Positions 49,674 through 59,082 of a stretch of DNA of 64,000 nt are shown here, piece after piece. The stretch is from Pelotomaculum sp. UBA1371. GTDB lineage: Bacteria; Bacillota; Desulfotomaculia; Desulfotomaculales; Pelotomaculaceae. A model generated the notes under the pieces. The model saw nothing but the letters and a program-made list of their open reading frames with translations, was not told the origin of the DNA and ran no database searches. Location of the stretch: NCBI GenBank assembly GCA_002305915.1, contig DBRJ01000063.1, positions 1 through 64,000 of the forward strand, given 5' to 3'. Every line of letters begins with the position of its first letter. Position 1 is the stretch's first letter. Both the position numbers and the translations under genes were made by a program.

Positions 49674-51029
49674 ATGAAGAAACAACGCCTTACTGTAATC
49701 TCATTCTCCCTGATTCTACTGGCCCTTTTAGGAGGCCTAATTTTATGTTCCGGTGAAGAATCCCTGGCTGCAGAACCAGGCAATGAACTGAGCCTGGGAA
49801 GCCGTGGCGAAGAAGTTGGAATGATTCAGAAAAGCCTTGCCGGCGCCGGTTATTACCCGGAGGATGCGCCATCAGAATATTTTGGCCTGACGACTTTAAC
49901 TGCTGTTCTGGCCTTTGAAAAAGCTTCAGGTTTGCCTGCCGACGGTGTCATCGGAGATATTGAACGGCAGTTGCTTATGTCTAAAGGCTCTCCAGAAGGA
50001 GGGGAGAGTGTTTCCGGAGCGGGTCCAGAACAGTCCGGAAGCGAAGACGCTCAACCGGGCTTCAGCCAGTCCAAATTAAAGAGAACGGTTCTTGGTTATT
50101 ACACCGAGTATTACCCGGGGGACAACCTATCCTACAATTCTCTGTCAGCCAACCACGCCAGCATTGACTCCATTGCTACATTCAGCTATTTGACAGACGG
50201 CCGGGGCAACTTGACAGGCACACCTATTACCAATGGTGTGGAACTGGCCAAAAATAAAAAGGTAAAATCGCTGATGCTGGTTCACAACATCAACGACGCC
50301 ATTGACAGTGATGCTGCCCACACCCTCCTGTCGGTGCGGGAAAACCGGTTGAATTTCGAAAAGAACATTCTCTCGTTGATTGAAGAACATGGTTTTGACG
50401 GGGTCAATATCGACCTGGAAGGCGTACCGGCCGTCGACCGTTCCAATTACAGCACATTGCTAAAAGAATTGAAGGCAATGCTTAAACCCGCCGGTTACCT
50501 TTTAACCGTTTCTATTCCTGCCAAAACCCGGGACAACCCGCTGGATAACTGGAACGGCGCCTATGATTACGCTGCGATAGGAGAATACGCGGACATGGTC
50601 ACGCTGATGACTTATGACGAGCACTGGGCCGGCGGTTATCCCGGGCCCGTTGCTTCCCTGTCCTGGGTTCAGCAGGTGCTGGACTATGCGGTAAAGTCTA
50701 TACCCAGGGGAAAGATTCTGATGGGAGTCGCAGCCTATGGTTATAACTGGTCTTCTGCTGGAGGGTGCAGCACAGTACTCTGGAACAAGGCTGATGCCCT
50801 GGCTTCCAGAAACGGAGGCGCCCGCTGGAGTGACCAGTACTCGGCTCCTTACCTGATTTATTACGACCAGAGGGGCTACCGGCATGAAGTCTGGTTTGAA
50901 AACCGGTTCAGCCTCGCCTTAAAACTGGACCTGGCGAACAGATATGATCTTGCCGGTATTGCCGTCTGGCGTCTCGGGTTTGAGGACTACAGCTTCTGGC
51001 AGACAGTAGCGGAAAAGTTTTCTAAGTAA
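49674..51029 (+). CDS. GH18 spore-cortex-type glycosidase with peptidoglycan-binding domain
   Basis: A 451-residue secreted protein. After the signal peptide (about 1-30) a PG_binding_1 domain runs from LSLGSRGEEVGMIQKSL to GVIGDIERQLL (about 41-102). The GH18 barrel follows (about 135-450) with the signature DGVNIDLEG; Glu249 is the catalytic acid. Further motifs are MTYDEHWAG, KILMGVAAYGYNW and GIAVWRLGFED. It resembles the YdhD/YaaH family that attacks spore cortex or vegetative peptidoglycan at N-acetylglucosamine residues. Monocistronic; GTAGGAGGATAGC serves as ribosome site. Confidence 0.92.
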   Translation: MKKQRLTVISFSLILLALLGGLILCSGEESLAAEPGNELSLGSRGEEVGMIQKSLAGAGYYPEDAPSEYFGLTTLTAVLAFEKASGLPADGVIGDIERQLLMSKGSPEGGESVSGAGPEQSGSEDAQPGFSQSKLKRTVLGYYTEYYPGDNLSYNSLSANHASIDSIATFSYLTDGRGNLTGTPITNGVELAKNKKVKSLMLVHNINDAIDSDAAHTLLSVRENRLNFEKNILSLIEEHGFDGVNIDLEGVPAVDRSNYSTLLKELKAMLKPAGYLLTVSIPAKTRDNPLDNWNGAYDYAAIGEYADMVTLMTYDEHWAGGYPGPVASLSWVQQVLDYAVKSIPRGKILMGVAAYGYNWSSAGGCSTVLWNKADALASRNGGARWSDQYSAPYLIYYDQRGYRHEVWFENRFSLALKLDLANRYDLAGIAVWRLGFEDYSFWQTVAEKFSK

Positions 51030-51440
51030 CCCCGGTTTAATTAGTTATTTATAGAACTTCGCCCCTATCGTCCCCCGGATTTATCCTGTAGGGTGAAAGG
51101 GGCGTCGCCTGTTAAGGCGGCATAACCATTCATAAACACCCGTTCTAATGATATAATTACAGTATTGAAGGAAGAATAAACCTTGTTTTACAATATCAAC
51201 AACAACGCATTTTGTCCGATATCTCGTCAGAGAATTATAGAGGTAATTTTTTTGGATACAACCAGCAAACAATCCGGGTGTTAAATATGTTTACCCCCAT
51301 CTGCTCATTCACTCATCCAAATGGAAATGATGGGGGAGCACCTGCATTTCCTCTCTGCTCCGCCCACCATGGCCCCTGCTTAAATCCTAAGAATACTCGA
51401 AAAGTGCGAGCGTAAAATGCCTGTTTTCCGCTTCTCAGCT
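51030..51440. other. Intergenic region with two long-loop hairpins
   Basis: CGCCCCT at about 51061 pairs with AGGGGCG at about 51099. CCCCCAT at about 51296 pairs with ATGGGGG at about 51328. Neither has a clear T tail. No gene with a ribosome site is visible on either strand. Confidence 0.4.
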
Positions 51441-51584
51441 CTAAGGTCTGGTTACGGCCAGAAGATATATTTCCCCTTTATTGCCGGCTGCATCGTTTAA
51501 ATCCTGCTCCATCCGGCGAAGCTGCAGAAACTGTTCTTCGGTGAGCTCTGCTGCTTTCATGCCCCTGGTATCAATACTCTCCAT
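51441..51584 (-). CDS. Small hypothetical protein, 47 residues
   Basis: ATG at 51584 follows AAGGGGGGTGG on the minus strand. The peptide begins MESIDTRGMKAAELTEEQF, has the central segment LQLRRMEQDLN, and ends EIYLLAVTRP. The composition and the good ribosome site make it a likely real gene. I believe similar short peptides ending in EIYLLAVTR occur in related Peptococcaceae, but cannot verify this here. It is divergent from feoA. It is not related to the 47-residue array family. Confidence 0.65.
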   Translation of the reverse strand: MESIDTRGMKAAELTEEQFLQLRRMEQDLNDAAGNKGEIYLLAVTRP

Positions 51585-51635
51585 CTATCCACCCCCCTTT
51601 GTTCTTTATTTTGTCCTTTTAATTGAAAAATCATG

Positions 51636-51688
51636 TTGATTTTCCGTGCAGGTGGTTCTATACTATAGTTAAGGTGAGAACGGTTCTC
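51636..51688 (+). promoter_or_regulatory. feoA promoter with adjacent palindromic operator
   Basis: TTGATT (51636-51641), a 17-bp spacer and TATACT (51659-51664) form a SigA promoter. The perfect 6-1-6 inverted repeat GAGAAC-G-GTTCTC lies at 51676-51688, around the expected start of transcription. It keeps much of the inner core of the Fur 7-1-7 site (GATAAT-N-ATTATC) with changes at two positions per half, so it may be a diverged Fur/DtxR-type iron operator. Confidence 0.6.
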
Positions 51689-51739
51689 TTTATCGAAGGA
51701 TATTGAAAATACTGAGTTAACCTGCCTGGAGGGCTGAAC

Positions 51740-51958
51740 ATGACCCTGGATAAGGCAAGAAAAGGACAAGTTATCAAAATAAAAAGTATCGCTAATGAGT
51801 TGATCCGGGTTCAGGCAATCCGTTTTGGCCTGTCGGAAGGAGAGGTTGTTGTCTGCCGGGAAATTGTACCTGCAGGTCCGGTGGTGATTTCCAGGCACAA
51901 GCAGGAGATAGCAATCGGCCGGAGTTTGGCCAGGAATATCCAGGTGGAGCTTTGCTGA
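51740..51958 (+). CDS. feoA: FeoA, small SH3-like partner of the ferrous iron transporter
   Basis: A 72-residue FeoA protein with an SH3-like beta-barrel pattern: LDKARKGQVIKIKSI, then IRVQAIRFGLSEGEVVVC and the closing strands PVVISRHKQEIAIGRSLARNIQVE. It binds the FeoB G domain and modulates Fe(II) uptake. ATG follows CTGGAGG. feoB begins 84 nt downstream. Confidence 0.92.
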   Translation: MTLDKARKGQVIKIKSIANELIRVQAIRFGLSEGEVVVCREIVPAGPVVISRHKQEIAIGRSLARNIQVELC

Positions 51959-52041
51959 ACAGATGTAAGATAACTCCATTTTCCTTCAAATATTTATCAA
52001 GCCGACATAGCTTTTAAACTCTAATTGAAAGCGGGTACATT

Positions 52042-53985
52042 TTGGAAAACAGCAAAACTGAGACTAAAATTCCAGCCGGTGGTAAAAAAATCGTTCTGGT
52101 TGGAAATCCTAATGTTGGTAAATCAGTATTTTTTAATGCTCTGACAGGTTTATACGTGGATGTTTCAAATTACCCCGGGACCACTCTCGATATGGCATGC
52201 GGCCGGTATAACGGTGACGTTGTGATCGATACACCCGGGGTATATGGCGTATCCTCATTTAGTGAAGAAGAGGGGATAACCCGGGACATTATCCTGGCGG
52301 CAGATCTGGTTATAAATGTTATCGATGCGGTACACCTGGAGCGGGATCTTTTTCTGACCCTGCAGGTTATCGATATGGGTATTCCCATGGTTGTAGCCCT
52401 GAACATGGTGGATGAAGCCGCCCGGGAAGGACTCAAAATTAATGCTGTCCTTCTGGAAAAACTTCTGGGCGTTCCGGTTGTTTCCACCGCAGTGGTACAC
52501 AACGTCGGCATTGAGGAATTGAAGGAAAAGCTCTACTTCGCCAGGCCCGGCCAACCCGAAGCCCAGCTTCTAAAAAAAATAGAAAACATGGGTACTTCTG
52601 TTAGCAGGGCTGAGGCGCTCCTTGTGTTGGAGGGAGATCCTGTTGTCAGCGAGCGTTGCGGTGTCAAACCGGGAACGGGGCGGGAGCAAATTTACCGTAA
52701 CCGCCTGGACCGGGTAAGCCGGATTGTCAATCTGGTTGTTCAGGAAACAGACAGCGGCAAGGATTTTGTCTCCAGGCTGGGCCGCCTGATGCTCCGGCCT
52801 TCGACGGGATTTCCCCTCCTGCTTCTGACCCTGTGGGTAATCTATGAACTGGTGGGCGTTTTTTTGGCACAGGTTATTGTACCGGTGACAGAGGAGTTTA
52901 TGATTGAATACTATGAGCCTGCAATAGGTTCCCTGCTGGATACCTTTCTGCCCCGGGATTCGGTGATCAATAACCTGTTAACCGGCCGTTTCGGGCTTTT
53001 AACTTTTACCGTAACCTATATGGCCGGCCTTCTTCTGCCGCTGGTGCTGGGAATTTTCCTGGTGCTGTCCGTCCTGGAGGACTCTGGGTACCTTCCCCGG
53101 ATAGCAACCCTGGTTGACCGTGCCATGAGTTTTATGGGCTTGAACGGACAGGCGATTATTCCCCTGATCCTGGGCTTCGGATGTGTTACAATGTCGATCA
53201 TTTCCACCAGGATGCTGAGGACAGACCGGGAGCGGCGAATAGCCATCTTTCTTCTGGCGCTGGGTGTTCCCTGTTCGGCGCAGATGGCTATGATTATGGC
53301 GGTTCTTGCCGCACAGGGCGGGTTTTATTTGCTCTTCTACCTCTGTTTTATGTTTTGTGTCCTGGTTGCCACCGGCACGCTTTTAGGGCGCTTTTTGCCC
53401 GGTAGGGCATCGCCATTGCTGATTGAGCTTCCCCCCTTGCGCCTTCCCGGACCTCAAAACGTCTGGAAAAAGGCCTGGAGCAAGTCTTACCAGTTCATGA
53501 AGGAAGCGTTTCCTTTATTTGCAGGCGGCGCTCTACTCCTGGGCATCCTGGAAGTGACGGGATTATTGCAGGGTCTCAGAGAATTTTTTGTGCCTATAAC
53601 CGTAGCCTGGCTGCACTTACCTGCCGAGACTGCCGATGTTTTTATCATGGGACTGATCCGGAAGGAATTTGGCGCTGCCAATATCCTGGTTCTGCAGATG
53701 CTGCCCCTTCAGAAACTGGTGGTCATGATTACCCTTTCCCTTACAGTCCCCTGTATTGCCTCAACTATGATCATTCTTAAGGAGCGCGGCTGGCGTGAAG
53801 GGTTGCTGCTCTGGTTTGTTGTTTTAGCGCTGGCCTTTCTAATCGGCGGATTGGTTACACGGTTGCTGGAATTCTTCAGCAGCTCGGGCTCCCTGCAGAA
53901 TCCACTTTTGTTCGGTGTAATGATTTTAGCTCTAGCTGCAACCATTGCCCTGGCCAGGTTTTCTCCTCCCGGGAAGGCCCTGTAA
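52042..53985 (+). CDS. feoB: FeoB ferrous iron transporter
   Basis: A 647-residue protein with an N-terminal G domain: G1 GNPNVGKS (residues 21-28), G3 DTPGVYG, G4 NMVD. A GDI-like helical spacer (about 170-240) leads to the membrane core, with the conserved Cys segments LGFGCVTMSI and LGVPCSAQM, and LTVPCIASTMIILKERGW near the end. Start is TTG with only a weak ribosome site. It imports Fe(II), which is needed in quantity by the Fe-S proteins of the apr-qmo-hdr block. Confidence 0.95.
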   Translation: MENSKTETKIPAGGKKIVLVGNPNVGKSVFFNALTGLYVDVSNYPGTTLDMACGRYNGDVVIDTPGVYGVSSFSEEEGITRDIILAADLVINVIDAVHLERDLFLTLQVIDMGIPMVVALNMVDEAAREGLKINAVLLEKLLGVPVVSTAVVHNVGIEELKEKLYFARPGQPEAQLLKKIENMGTSVSRAEALLVLEGDPVVSERCGVKPGTGREQIYRNRLDRVSRIVNLVVQETDSGKDFVSRLGRLMLRPSTGFPLLLLTLWVIYELVGVFLAQVIVPVTEEFMIEYYEPAIGSLLDTFLPRDSVINNLLTGRFGLLTFTVTYMAGLLLPLVLGIFLVLSVLEDSGYLPRIATLVDRAMSFMGLNGQAIIPLILGFGCVTMSIISTRMLRTDRERRIAIFLLALGVPCSAQMAMIMAVLAAQGGFYLLFYLCFMFCVLVATGTLLGRFLPGRASPLLIELPPLRLPGPQNVWKKAWSKSYQFMKEAFPLFAGGALLLGILEVTGLLQGLREFFVPITVAWLHLPAETADVFIMGLIRKEFGAANILVLQMLPLQKLVVMITLSLTVPCIASTMIILKERGWREGLLLWFVVLALAFLIGGLVTRLLEFFSSSGSLQNPLLFGVMILALAATIALARFSPPGKAL

Positions 53986-54312
53986 AAAAGTGGCGCCCCG
54001 GGATGTTGATATGCTGTTATTCATTGTGCCGCCTGATTAAGGGCAATAAATTAGGAAGAAGCTGGATACTTGCCCGTACAGGTTCTATTATTAACAGGAT
54101 GAACACCCCTAACTATTTTAACCGGGGTGTCTTAACGGGGCATAATAATGCCGGACAGGTAAGGACTGCAATTATGATTTCTTTTTTTTCGCCTGTTAGC
54201 GGGACAAAAGCCCACTTGCCGTGATATAATACATTTTAGCTTTTTTTAGAATATTTTCTCTCTAATTAATCTACTAATCTACAATTAAGCAGATTTATAC
54301 GGGTGGAATAGA
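53986..54312. other. Intergenic region after feoB
   Basis: A 73-codon open frame at 54003-54224 has no coding character. It contains the hairpin at 54103-54130, then AT-rich leader of the dacF gene. Confidence 0.4.
54103..54130 (+). terminator. Hairpin after feoB, weak terminator
   Basis: ACACCCC (54103-54109) pairs with GGGGTGT (54124-54130); the loop is 14 nt. Only CTT follows, so termination may be inefficient. Confidence 0.45.
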
Positions 54313-55551
54313 ATGTTCTTTAGACAAGGGTATTGGCCCCGGACTTTTTTAATGCTACTATTTTGTACTTTGGTCTTGTGTCCCCTCCCCGTCCACGCAG
54401 AACCGGAACTGGTGGGAGAAGCAGCGGCGCTTATTGATAGCAGAAACGAGCAATTGCTTTTTGAGAAAAACTCAAACAAGAGAATGTATCCGGCCAGTAC
54501 TACTAAAATCCTTACAGCGATTATCGCCCTGGAAAGGGGCAACCTGGAGGATATTGTCAGCATCCCCAGGGTAGCCTGTAATATAGAGGGCTCTGCAATC
54601 GGGTTGCAGGAAGAAGAAAAAATCACTCTGGAAGACTTGCTTTATGCTTTAATGTTAAATTCAGGCAATGATACGGCTGTGGCTATCGCCTGCCACATTG
54701 GGGGTTCTGTGGAAGAATTCGCCAGGATGATGAATGAGCTGGCTGTAAGGATAGGTGCGGAAAACTCAAATTTTAAGAATCCAAACGGACTGCCCGACCC
54801 GGACCATTATACCACAGCCCGCGATATGGCTCTCATAGCCCATTACGCCATGCAAAACCCGGAATTCAGAAAAATTGTCTCTACCCGGAGCGCGACGATC
54901 CAGCGGGGTGTTCCGGATGCCCAGATTTATCTGGAGAATTCCAACAAACTTCTCTGGAATTATGACGGCACTATCGGGATTAAAACCGGATATACCAATG
55001 ATGCCCGGCAGTGTCTTGTTTCTGCTGCCGCCAGGCAGGACCGGGAAATGATTGCTGTGGTTTTTAAGAGTGAAGGAAATAATATTTGGAGCGATTCCAG
55101 GACATTGCTGGACTACGGGTTCAATGAATTTACAAACATTAGTCTGATCGATGCCGGTAAGTATGTTGCGGAAGTTCCTGTTCAATACGGAGTAACAGAA
55201 ACGGTACCTGTCCAGACAGGATTTTCGCTGACCTATAACATACCCGTAAACAGCCGGGAGAAAATCGAGCAGGAGATTCTTCTGGACAGCCCCCTTGTTG
55301 CTCCGGTCAAAGCCGGTTCAAAAGTTGGCGAGCTGGTCTTTTGTGCCGGGGACCTGGAACTGGGAAGAGTTGACCTGCTGGCTCAGAAAGATATTGAACG
55401 AAAAATAATGGCCAGATGGTGGCCTTACCTGTTATTGTCTATGGGGTTGGTGATTCTGCTTATAATAATTCATTTGCATAACCTTGCCCGTCGCAGGCGG
55501 TGGCAAAGATATAAGCAGCAAAAAATAAATTTTATGAAGAGGAGTTTTTAG
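54313..55551 (+). CDS. dacF: D-alanyl-D-alanine carboxypeptidase (DacF/PBP5 type)
   Basis: A 412-residue low-molecular-mass PBP that trims the terminal D-Ala of peptidoglycan stem peptides. The signal peptide covers about residues 1-29. Active-site motifs are STTK (Ser62, Lys65), SGN (about 117-119) and KTG (224-226). The C-terminal PBP5-associated beta domain runs from about 280 to 360, and a membrane anchor (about 365-385) with a basic tail ends the protein. Spore formers use DacF/DacB-type enzymes to set cortex cross-linking. No ribosome site is strong; ATG 54313 is the most plausible start. Confidence 0.93.
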   Translation: MFFRQGYWPRTFLMLLFCTLVLCPLPVHAEPELVGEAAALIDSRNEQLLFEKNSNKRMYPASTTKILTAIIALERGNLEDIVSIPRVACNIEGSAIGLQEEEKITLEDLLYALMLNSGNDTAVAIACHIGGSVEEFARMMNELAVRIGAENSNFKNPNGLPDPDHYTTARDMALIAHYAMQNPEFRKIVSTRSATIQRGVPDAQIYLENSNKLLWNYDGTIGIKTGYTNDARQCLVSAAARQDREMIAVVFKSEGNNIWSDSRTLLDYGFNEFTNISLIDAGKYVAEVPVQYGVTETVPVQTGFSLTYNIPVNSREKIEQEILLDSPLVAPVKAGSKVGELVFCAGDLELGRVDLLAQKDIERKIMARWWPYLLLSMGLVILLIIIHLHNLARRRRWQRYKQQKINFMKRSF

Positions 55552-55637
55552 GGAAGAGATAACCCTGCTTTTATTAAAACCCCAGCCGGGCCTTGGAAAT
55601 GAGTCACCCGTTATTATATTGGCTCTCATTTCCCGCA

Positions 55638-55666
55638 TTGACATAATTAGGGCTATTCATTATACT
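55638..55666 (+). promoter_or_regulatory. Consensus SigA promoter of the Fur-family gene
   Basis: TTGACA (55638-55643), a 17-bp spacer and TATACT (55661-55666) give an almost perfect SigA promoter. Transcription would start near 55673, about 24 nt before the ATG at 55697. No palindrome like that of feoA is present. Confidence 0.8.
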
Positions 55667-55696
55667 AACAAAAAGGGTAAAGCTGGTGTTACAACA

Positions 55697-56146
55697 ATGA
55701 AAAAGCTCATATCCGATATTGGGGATAAGCTGAAGGAAAATGAGTATAAGCTTACTACACGCCGGGAACTGATCTTGAAAGTGTTGCTGGAAAATAGTGA
55801 CAAACATTTGAGTGCTGAAGAAGTCTACAACCTGGTCAAGAAAAAAGCGCCGGACACGGGACTGGCTACGGTGTACAGGACCCTGGAGCTATTTCATGAT
55901 TTTAACATTATTCACGCCATGGATTTTGGAGACGGCAGGAAGCGTTATGAGTTCGGCTGGAAAGAAGGCCAGAAGTGTCATCACCACCACCACCTGATCT
56001 GCACAGAGTGCGGCAGCATCATCGAGATGAATGAAGACTTGCTGGAGGAGCTGGAAAATCGCGTCAATAAACAGTATGACTTTACTGTTAAGGATCACCA
56101 GCTTAAGATTTTCGGCATTTGCAAGAAATGCAAAAACAGCTTATAA
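55697..56146 (+). CDS. Fur-family metal-responsive repressor
   Basis: A 149-residue regulator. The winged-helix DNA-binding domain shows TTRRELILKVLLEN, LSAEEVYNLVKKK and GLATVYRTLELF. The metal-binding domain has the His-rich KCHHHHHLICTECGSI and the C-terminal CKKC, giving two CxxC pairs for structural zinc. ATG 55697 is chosen because the consensus promoter covers the longer open frame. Fur, PerR and Zur are hard to separate by sequence. Proximity to feoAB (1.7 kb) and the iron-heavy metabolism favour Fur; five consecutive His make a zinc sensor possible. Confidence 0.9.
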   Translation: MKKLISDIGDKLKENEYKLTTRRELILKVLLENSDKHLSAEEVYNLVKKKAPDTGLATVYRTLELFHDFNIIHAMDFGDGRKRYEFGWKEGQKCHHHHHLICTECGSIIEMNEDLLEELENRVNKQYDFTVKDHQLKIFGICKKCKNSL

Positions 56147-56230
56147 AGCACAACGGTATTGTGTTTTTTTAACTGTCATTTCAACCATGCTACTGCTTAG
56201 TATGGATTTTTCTTTTAGGGGGTATGTTTT

Positions 56231-59047
56231 ATGCCCGCAGGCTATCTTGCGCTGGTCCTGCACGCGCACCTGCCCTATATCCGTCACCCTGAAGAGCCGG
56301 GGATCATGGAGGAACGTTGGCTCTTTGAGGCCATCACAGAATGTTATGTTCCCCTGCTCTGGTCCTTTGAAAAACTGGTTAAAGAGGGAGTAGACTTCAG
56401 CCTTACCTTCTCTCTGTCTCCGCCGCTGATTTCCATGCTTAACGATCATCTTTTGCAGGCGCGCTACCTGCGCTACCTTGAGGGCCTGATCCGCCTTGCA
56501 GAGGCTGAAATAGATCGAAACAGGGACTGCCCTGCCGTCCGGGACCTGGCATCAATGTATTATTACCGGTTAAATGATGTTCGCCGGTCCTTTGAAGACG
56601 ATTACGGGGGTAATTTGCTCCTGCCGTTGCAAAGTCTGCAGGCCCTGGGGGTCCTGGAAGTAATAACCACATGCGCCACGCATGGTTATTTGCCCCTGAT
56701 GCTGACCCGGGAGGCCAGGAGGGCCCAGGTTCAGCTTGCCGTGGAACAATACGGCAGGCTCTTTGGAAGGCCTTTAACCGGGTTGTGGCTTCCGGAATGC
56801 GGCTATGTGCCGGGCGTGGACGGGATTCTTAAAGAATTCGGTGTGCGTTACTTTTTTGTGGAAACCCACGGCATCCTTAATGCAAGTCCTCCCCCGCGCC
56901 GCGGAGTTTATGCCCCCCTTGCCTGCCGTTCCGGAGTAGCGGCCTTCGGCCGGGACCCGGAGAGTTCGCGCCAGGTCTGGGACCGGGAAACCGGTTACCC
57001 GGGGGATCCTTATTACAGGGAGTTCTATCGTGATATCGGCTACGACCTGGACCTGGACTACCTGGCGCACTGCCTTCCCGGAGGGAGGATCCGGTGCGAT
57101 ACGGGATTGAAATACTACCGGATCACAGGCCCCGGTCCCGATAAAGAGTTGTACCTTCCAGATCTCGCCGGGGCAAGGACTGTCCGGGATGCCGAGAATT
57201 TTGCTTCCAACCGGGGGCTTCAGGTAAAACAGCTGGCTGCCCGGCTGGACCGGAAACCCATTGTAGTGGCTCCATACGACGCTGAGCTGTTCGGCCACTG
57301 GTGGTACGAAGGACCGCAATGGCTGGAGAATCTGTGCCGTATCTGCGCCAGCGGCCGGGACGGAATAAAAATGACCACGCCAACCAGCTATCTGGGAGAA
57401 TATGAGGATAACCAGGTTGCCGACCTGGCTGCCTCCAGCTGGGGGGAGGGAGGCTACAATCAGGTCTGGTTAAATCCAAGCAATGACTGGATTTACCGGC
57501 ATCTACACCGCGCTGAAACAGCAATGGTGGATCTGGCGGATCTCTATCCCGGCGCCACAGGGATCGTCCGGCGCGCTTTGAACCAGGCTGCCCGGGAGTT
57601 GCTCCTGGCGCAAAGCAGCGACTGGGCCTTCATCATTAAAACCGATACTGCGGTACAATACGCCGTTCAAAGAATAAGTGAGCATATCGGACGGTTTAAC
57701 ACCCTGGCCGACAGCATCAATGAAGGGCGGCTGGATGAAGGGGAGTTGACCGGCTTCGAAAAGGAGGACAACATTTTCCCGGAAATGGATTACAGCATCT
57801 ACAGCCGCCATTACCGGATGAAACGCCGCAGCGGAGCCGGGGAAGAGGGCCGGGCGTTGAAGATTCTAATGCTTTCCTGGGAGTTTCCACCCCGCACTGT
57901 AGGCGGCCTGGCCCGCCACGTGCATGATCTTTCCCGGGCTCTGGCCCGTCTGGGCGCCAGCGTTCATGTAATTACCTGTCCGGCTCAGGGCACGCCCCGT
58001 TACCAGTTCGTGGAAGGTGTACACGTTCACAGGGTGGAGCAGTCCCGGCTTACTTCCAGGGAGTTTATGGAGTGGGTACAGCAGTTAAATAACGCTATGG
58101 TTGAACTGGCCGGGGAACTGGTCTTATCCGGGCCCTTTGATCTGGTTCATGCGCATGACTGGCTTGTGGGGGACGCTGCCGTAGTATTGCGGAATCAGTA
58201 CCGGCTGCCCCTGGTGGCGACAATCCATGCCACGGAGTACGGAAGGAACCGGGGTATTCACAATGAACTTCAACGCCGCATCCACGAATTGGACGCGCGT
58301 TTTGCCGCCGGGGCCACGAAGGTGATCTGTTGCAGCGACTTTATGGCTGCTGAAGTTAAAGAGTTGTTTAAAATACCCGGGGAAAAGATTCGCGTTCTGC
58401 CCAACGGTGTTGACCCTGCCAATCTGGGTATACCCAGAAAACTGGTGCCCGGCCGGGGCGAACAAAAGCCAGAGGGTAAAGTGGTCTTTTTCATCGGCCG
58501 CCTGGTACCCGAAAAGGGTGTGCAGGTGCTCCTGGAAGCCTTCTCCCGGCTTATCCCGGAAATCCAGGACCTGAAGCTGATGGTGGGGGGTATTGGCCCC
58601 TATGAAGGAGCCCTGAGGACGAAGGCCGGAGAACTGGGACTGGCCGGGCGGGTTGTTTTCCTGGGTTACCTGGATGAAAAAAGACGCAATGAATACTTTA
58701 AAATGGCCGATGTGGCTGTCTTCCCCAGCCTCTACGAACCCTTCGGCATTGTGGCGCTGGAGGCCATGGCCACCCAGATTCCTGTGCTTGTTTCAGATAC
58801 GGGCGGCCTGAGCGAGGTGATAGCCCACGGAATAGATGGATATAAGGTTCCCCCGGGAAGGCCTGACATCCTGTCTTATTATATCCGGGAGGTGCTGGTC
58901 AACCCGGGGCTGGCCAGGGATTTGACCAGGCAGGCCTGGAAAAAAGTCCTGACGGTATACGACTGGCAGAATATCGCCACGGGCACCATTGAAGTATACC
59001 GGGAGGCCATGGCCGTGGCCGGTACCGGCGAAAAAACGGCCGGCTGA
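56231..59047 (+). CDS. Fused GH57 1,4-alpha-glucan branching enzyme and GT4 glycogen-synthase-like glycosyltransferase
   Basis: A 938-residue two-enzyme fusion. Residues 1 to about 540 are a GH57 branching enzyme: LVLHAHLPYIRHPE, nucleophile Glu189 in WLPECGY, acid Asp350 in PYDAELFGHWW, and the DUF1957 helical part WAFIIKTDTAVQYA. From about 545 a GT4 transferase begins with MLSWEFPPRTVGGLARHV and continues with HDWLVGDAAV, FFIGRLVPEKGVQVLLEAF and the donor-site motif PSLYEPFGIVALEAMA. Together they would elongate and branch an alpha-glucan such as glycogen from a nucleotide-sugar. Both active sites appear complete, so the fusion is probably a working glycogen factory. ATG follows AGGGGGT. 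Confidence 0.93.
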   Translation: MPAGYLALVLHAHLPYIRHPEEPGIMEERWLFEAITECYVPLLWSFEKLVKEGVDFSLTFSLSPPLISMLNDHLLQARYLRYLEGLIRLAEAEIDRNRDCPAVRDLASMYYYRLNDVRRSFEDDYGGNLLLPLQSLQALGVLEVITTCATHGYLPLMLTREARRAQVQLAVEQYGRLFGRPLTGLWLPECGYVPGVDGILKEFGVRYFFVETHGILNASPPPRRGVYAPLACRSGVAAFGRDPESSRQVWDRETGYPGDPYYREFYRDIGYDLDLDYLAHCLPGGRIRCDTGLKYYRITGPGPDKELYLPDLAGARTVRDAENFASNRGLQVKQLAARLDRKPIVVAPYDAELFGHWWYEGPQWLENLCRICASGRDGIKMTTPTSYLGEYEDNQVADLAASSWGEGGYNQVWLNPSNDWIYRHLHRAETAMVDLADLYPGATGIVRRALNQAARELLLAQSSDWAFIIKTDTAVQYAVQRISEHIGRFNTLADSINEGRLDEGELTGFEKEDNIFPEMDYSIYSRHYRMKRRSGAGEEGRALKILMLSWEFPPRTVGGLARHVHDLSRALARLGASVHVITCPAQGTPRYQFVEGVHVHRVEQSRLTSREFMEWVQQLNNAMVELAGELVLSGPFDLVHAHDWLVGDAAVVLRNQYRLPLVATIHATEYGRNRGIHNELQRRIHELDARFAAGATKVICCSDFMAAEVKELFKIPGEKIRVLPNGVDPANLGIPRKLVPGRGEQKPEGKVVFFIGRLVPEKGVQVLLEAFSRLIPEIQDLKLMVGGIGPYEGALRTKAGELGLAGRVVFLGYLDEKRRNEYFKMADVAVFPSLYEPFGIVALEAMATQIPVLVSDTGGLSEVIAHGIDGYKVPPGRPDILSYYIREVLVNPGLARDLTRQAWKKVLTVYDWQNIATGTIEVYREAMAVAGTGEKTAG

Positions 59048-59082
59048 TTTTCGCTGCTTACGGCCTGATGGGAGATGTAGCT

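Noticed and set aside
54003..54224. Plus-strand ORF of 73 codons after feoB
   Set aside because: No ribosome site, contains the 54103-54130 hairpin and reads as non-coding.
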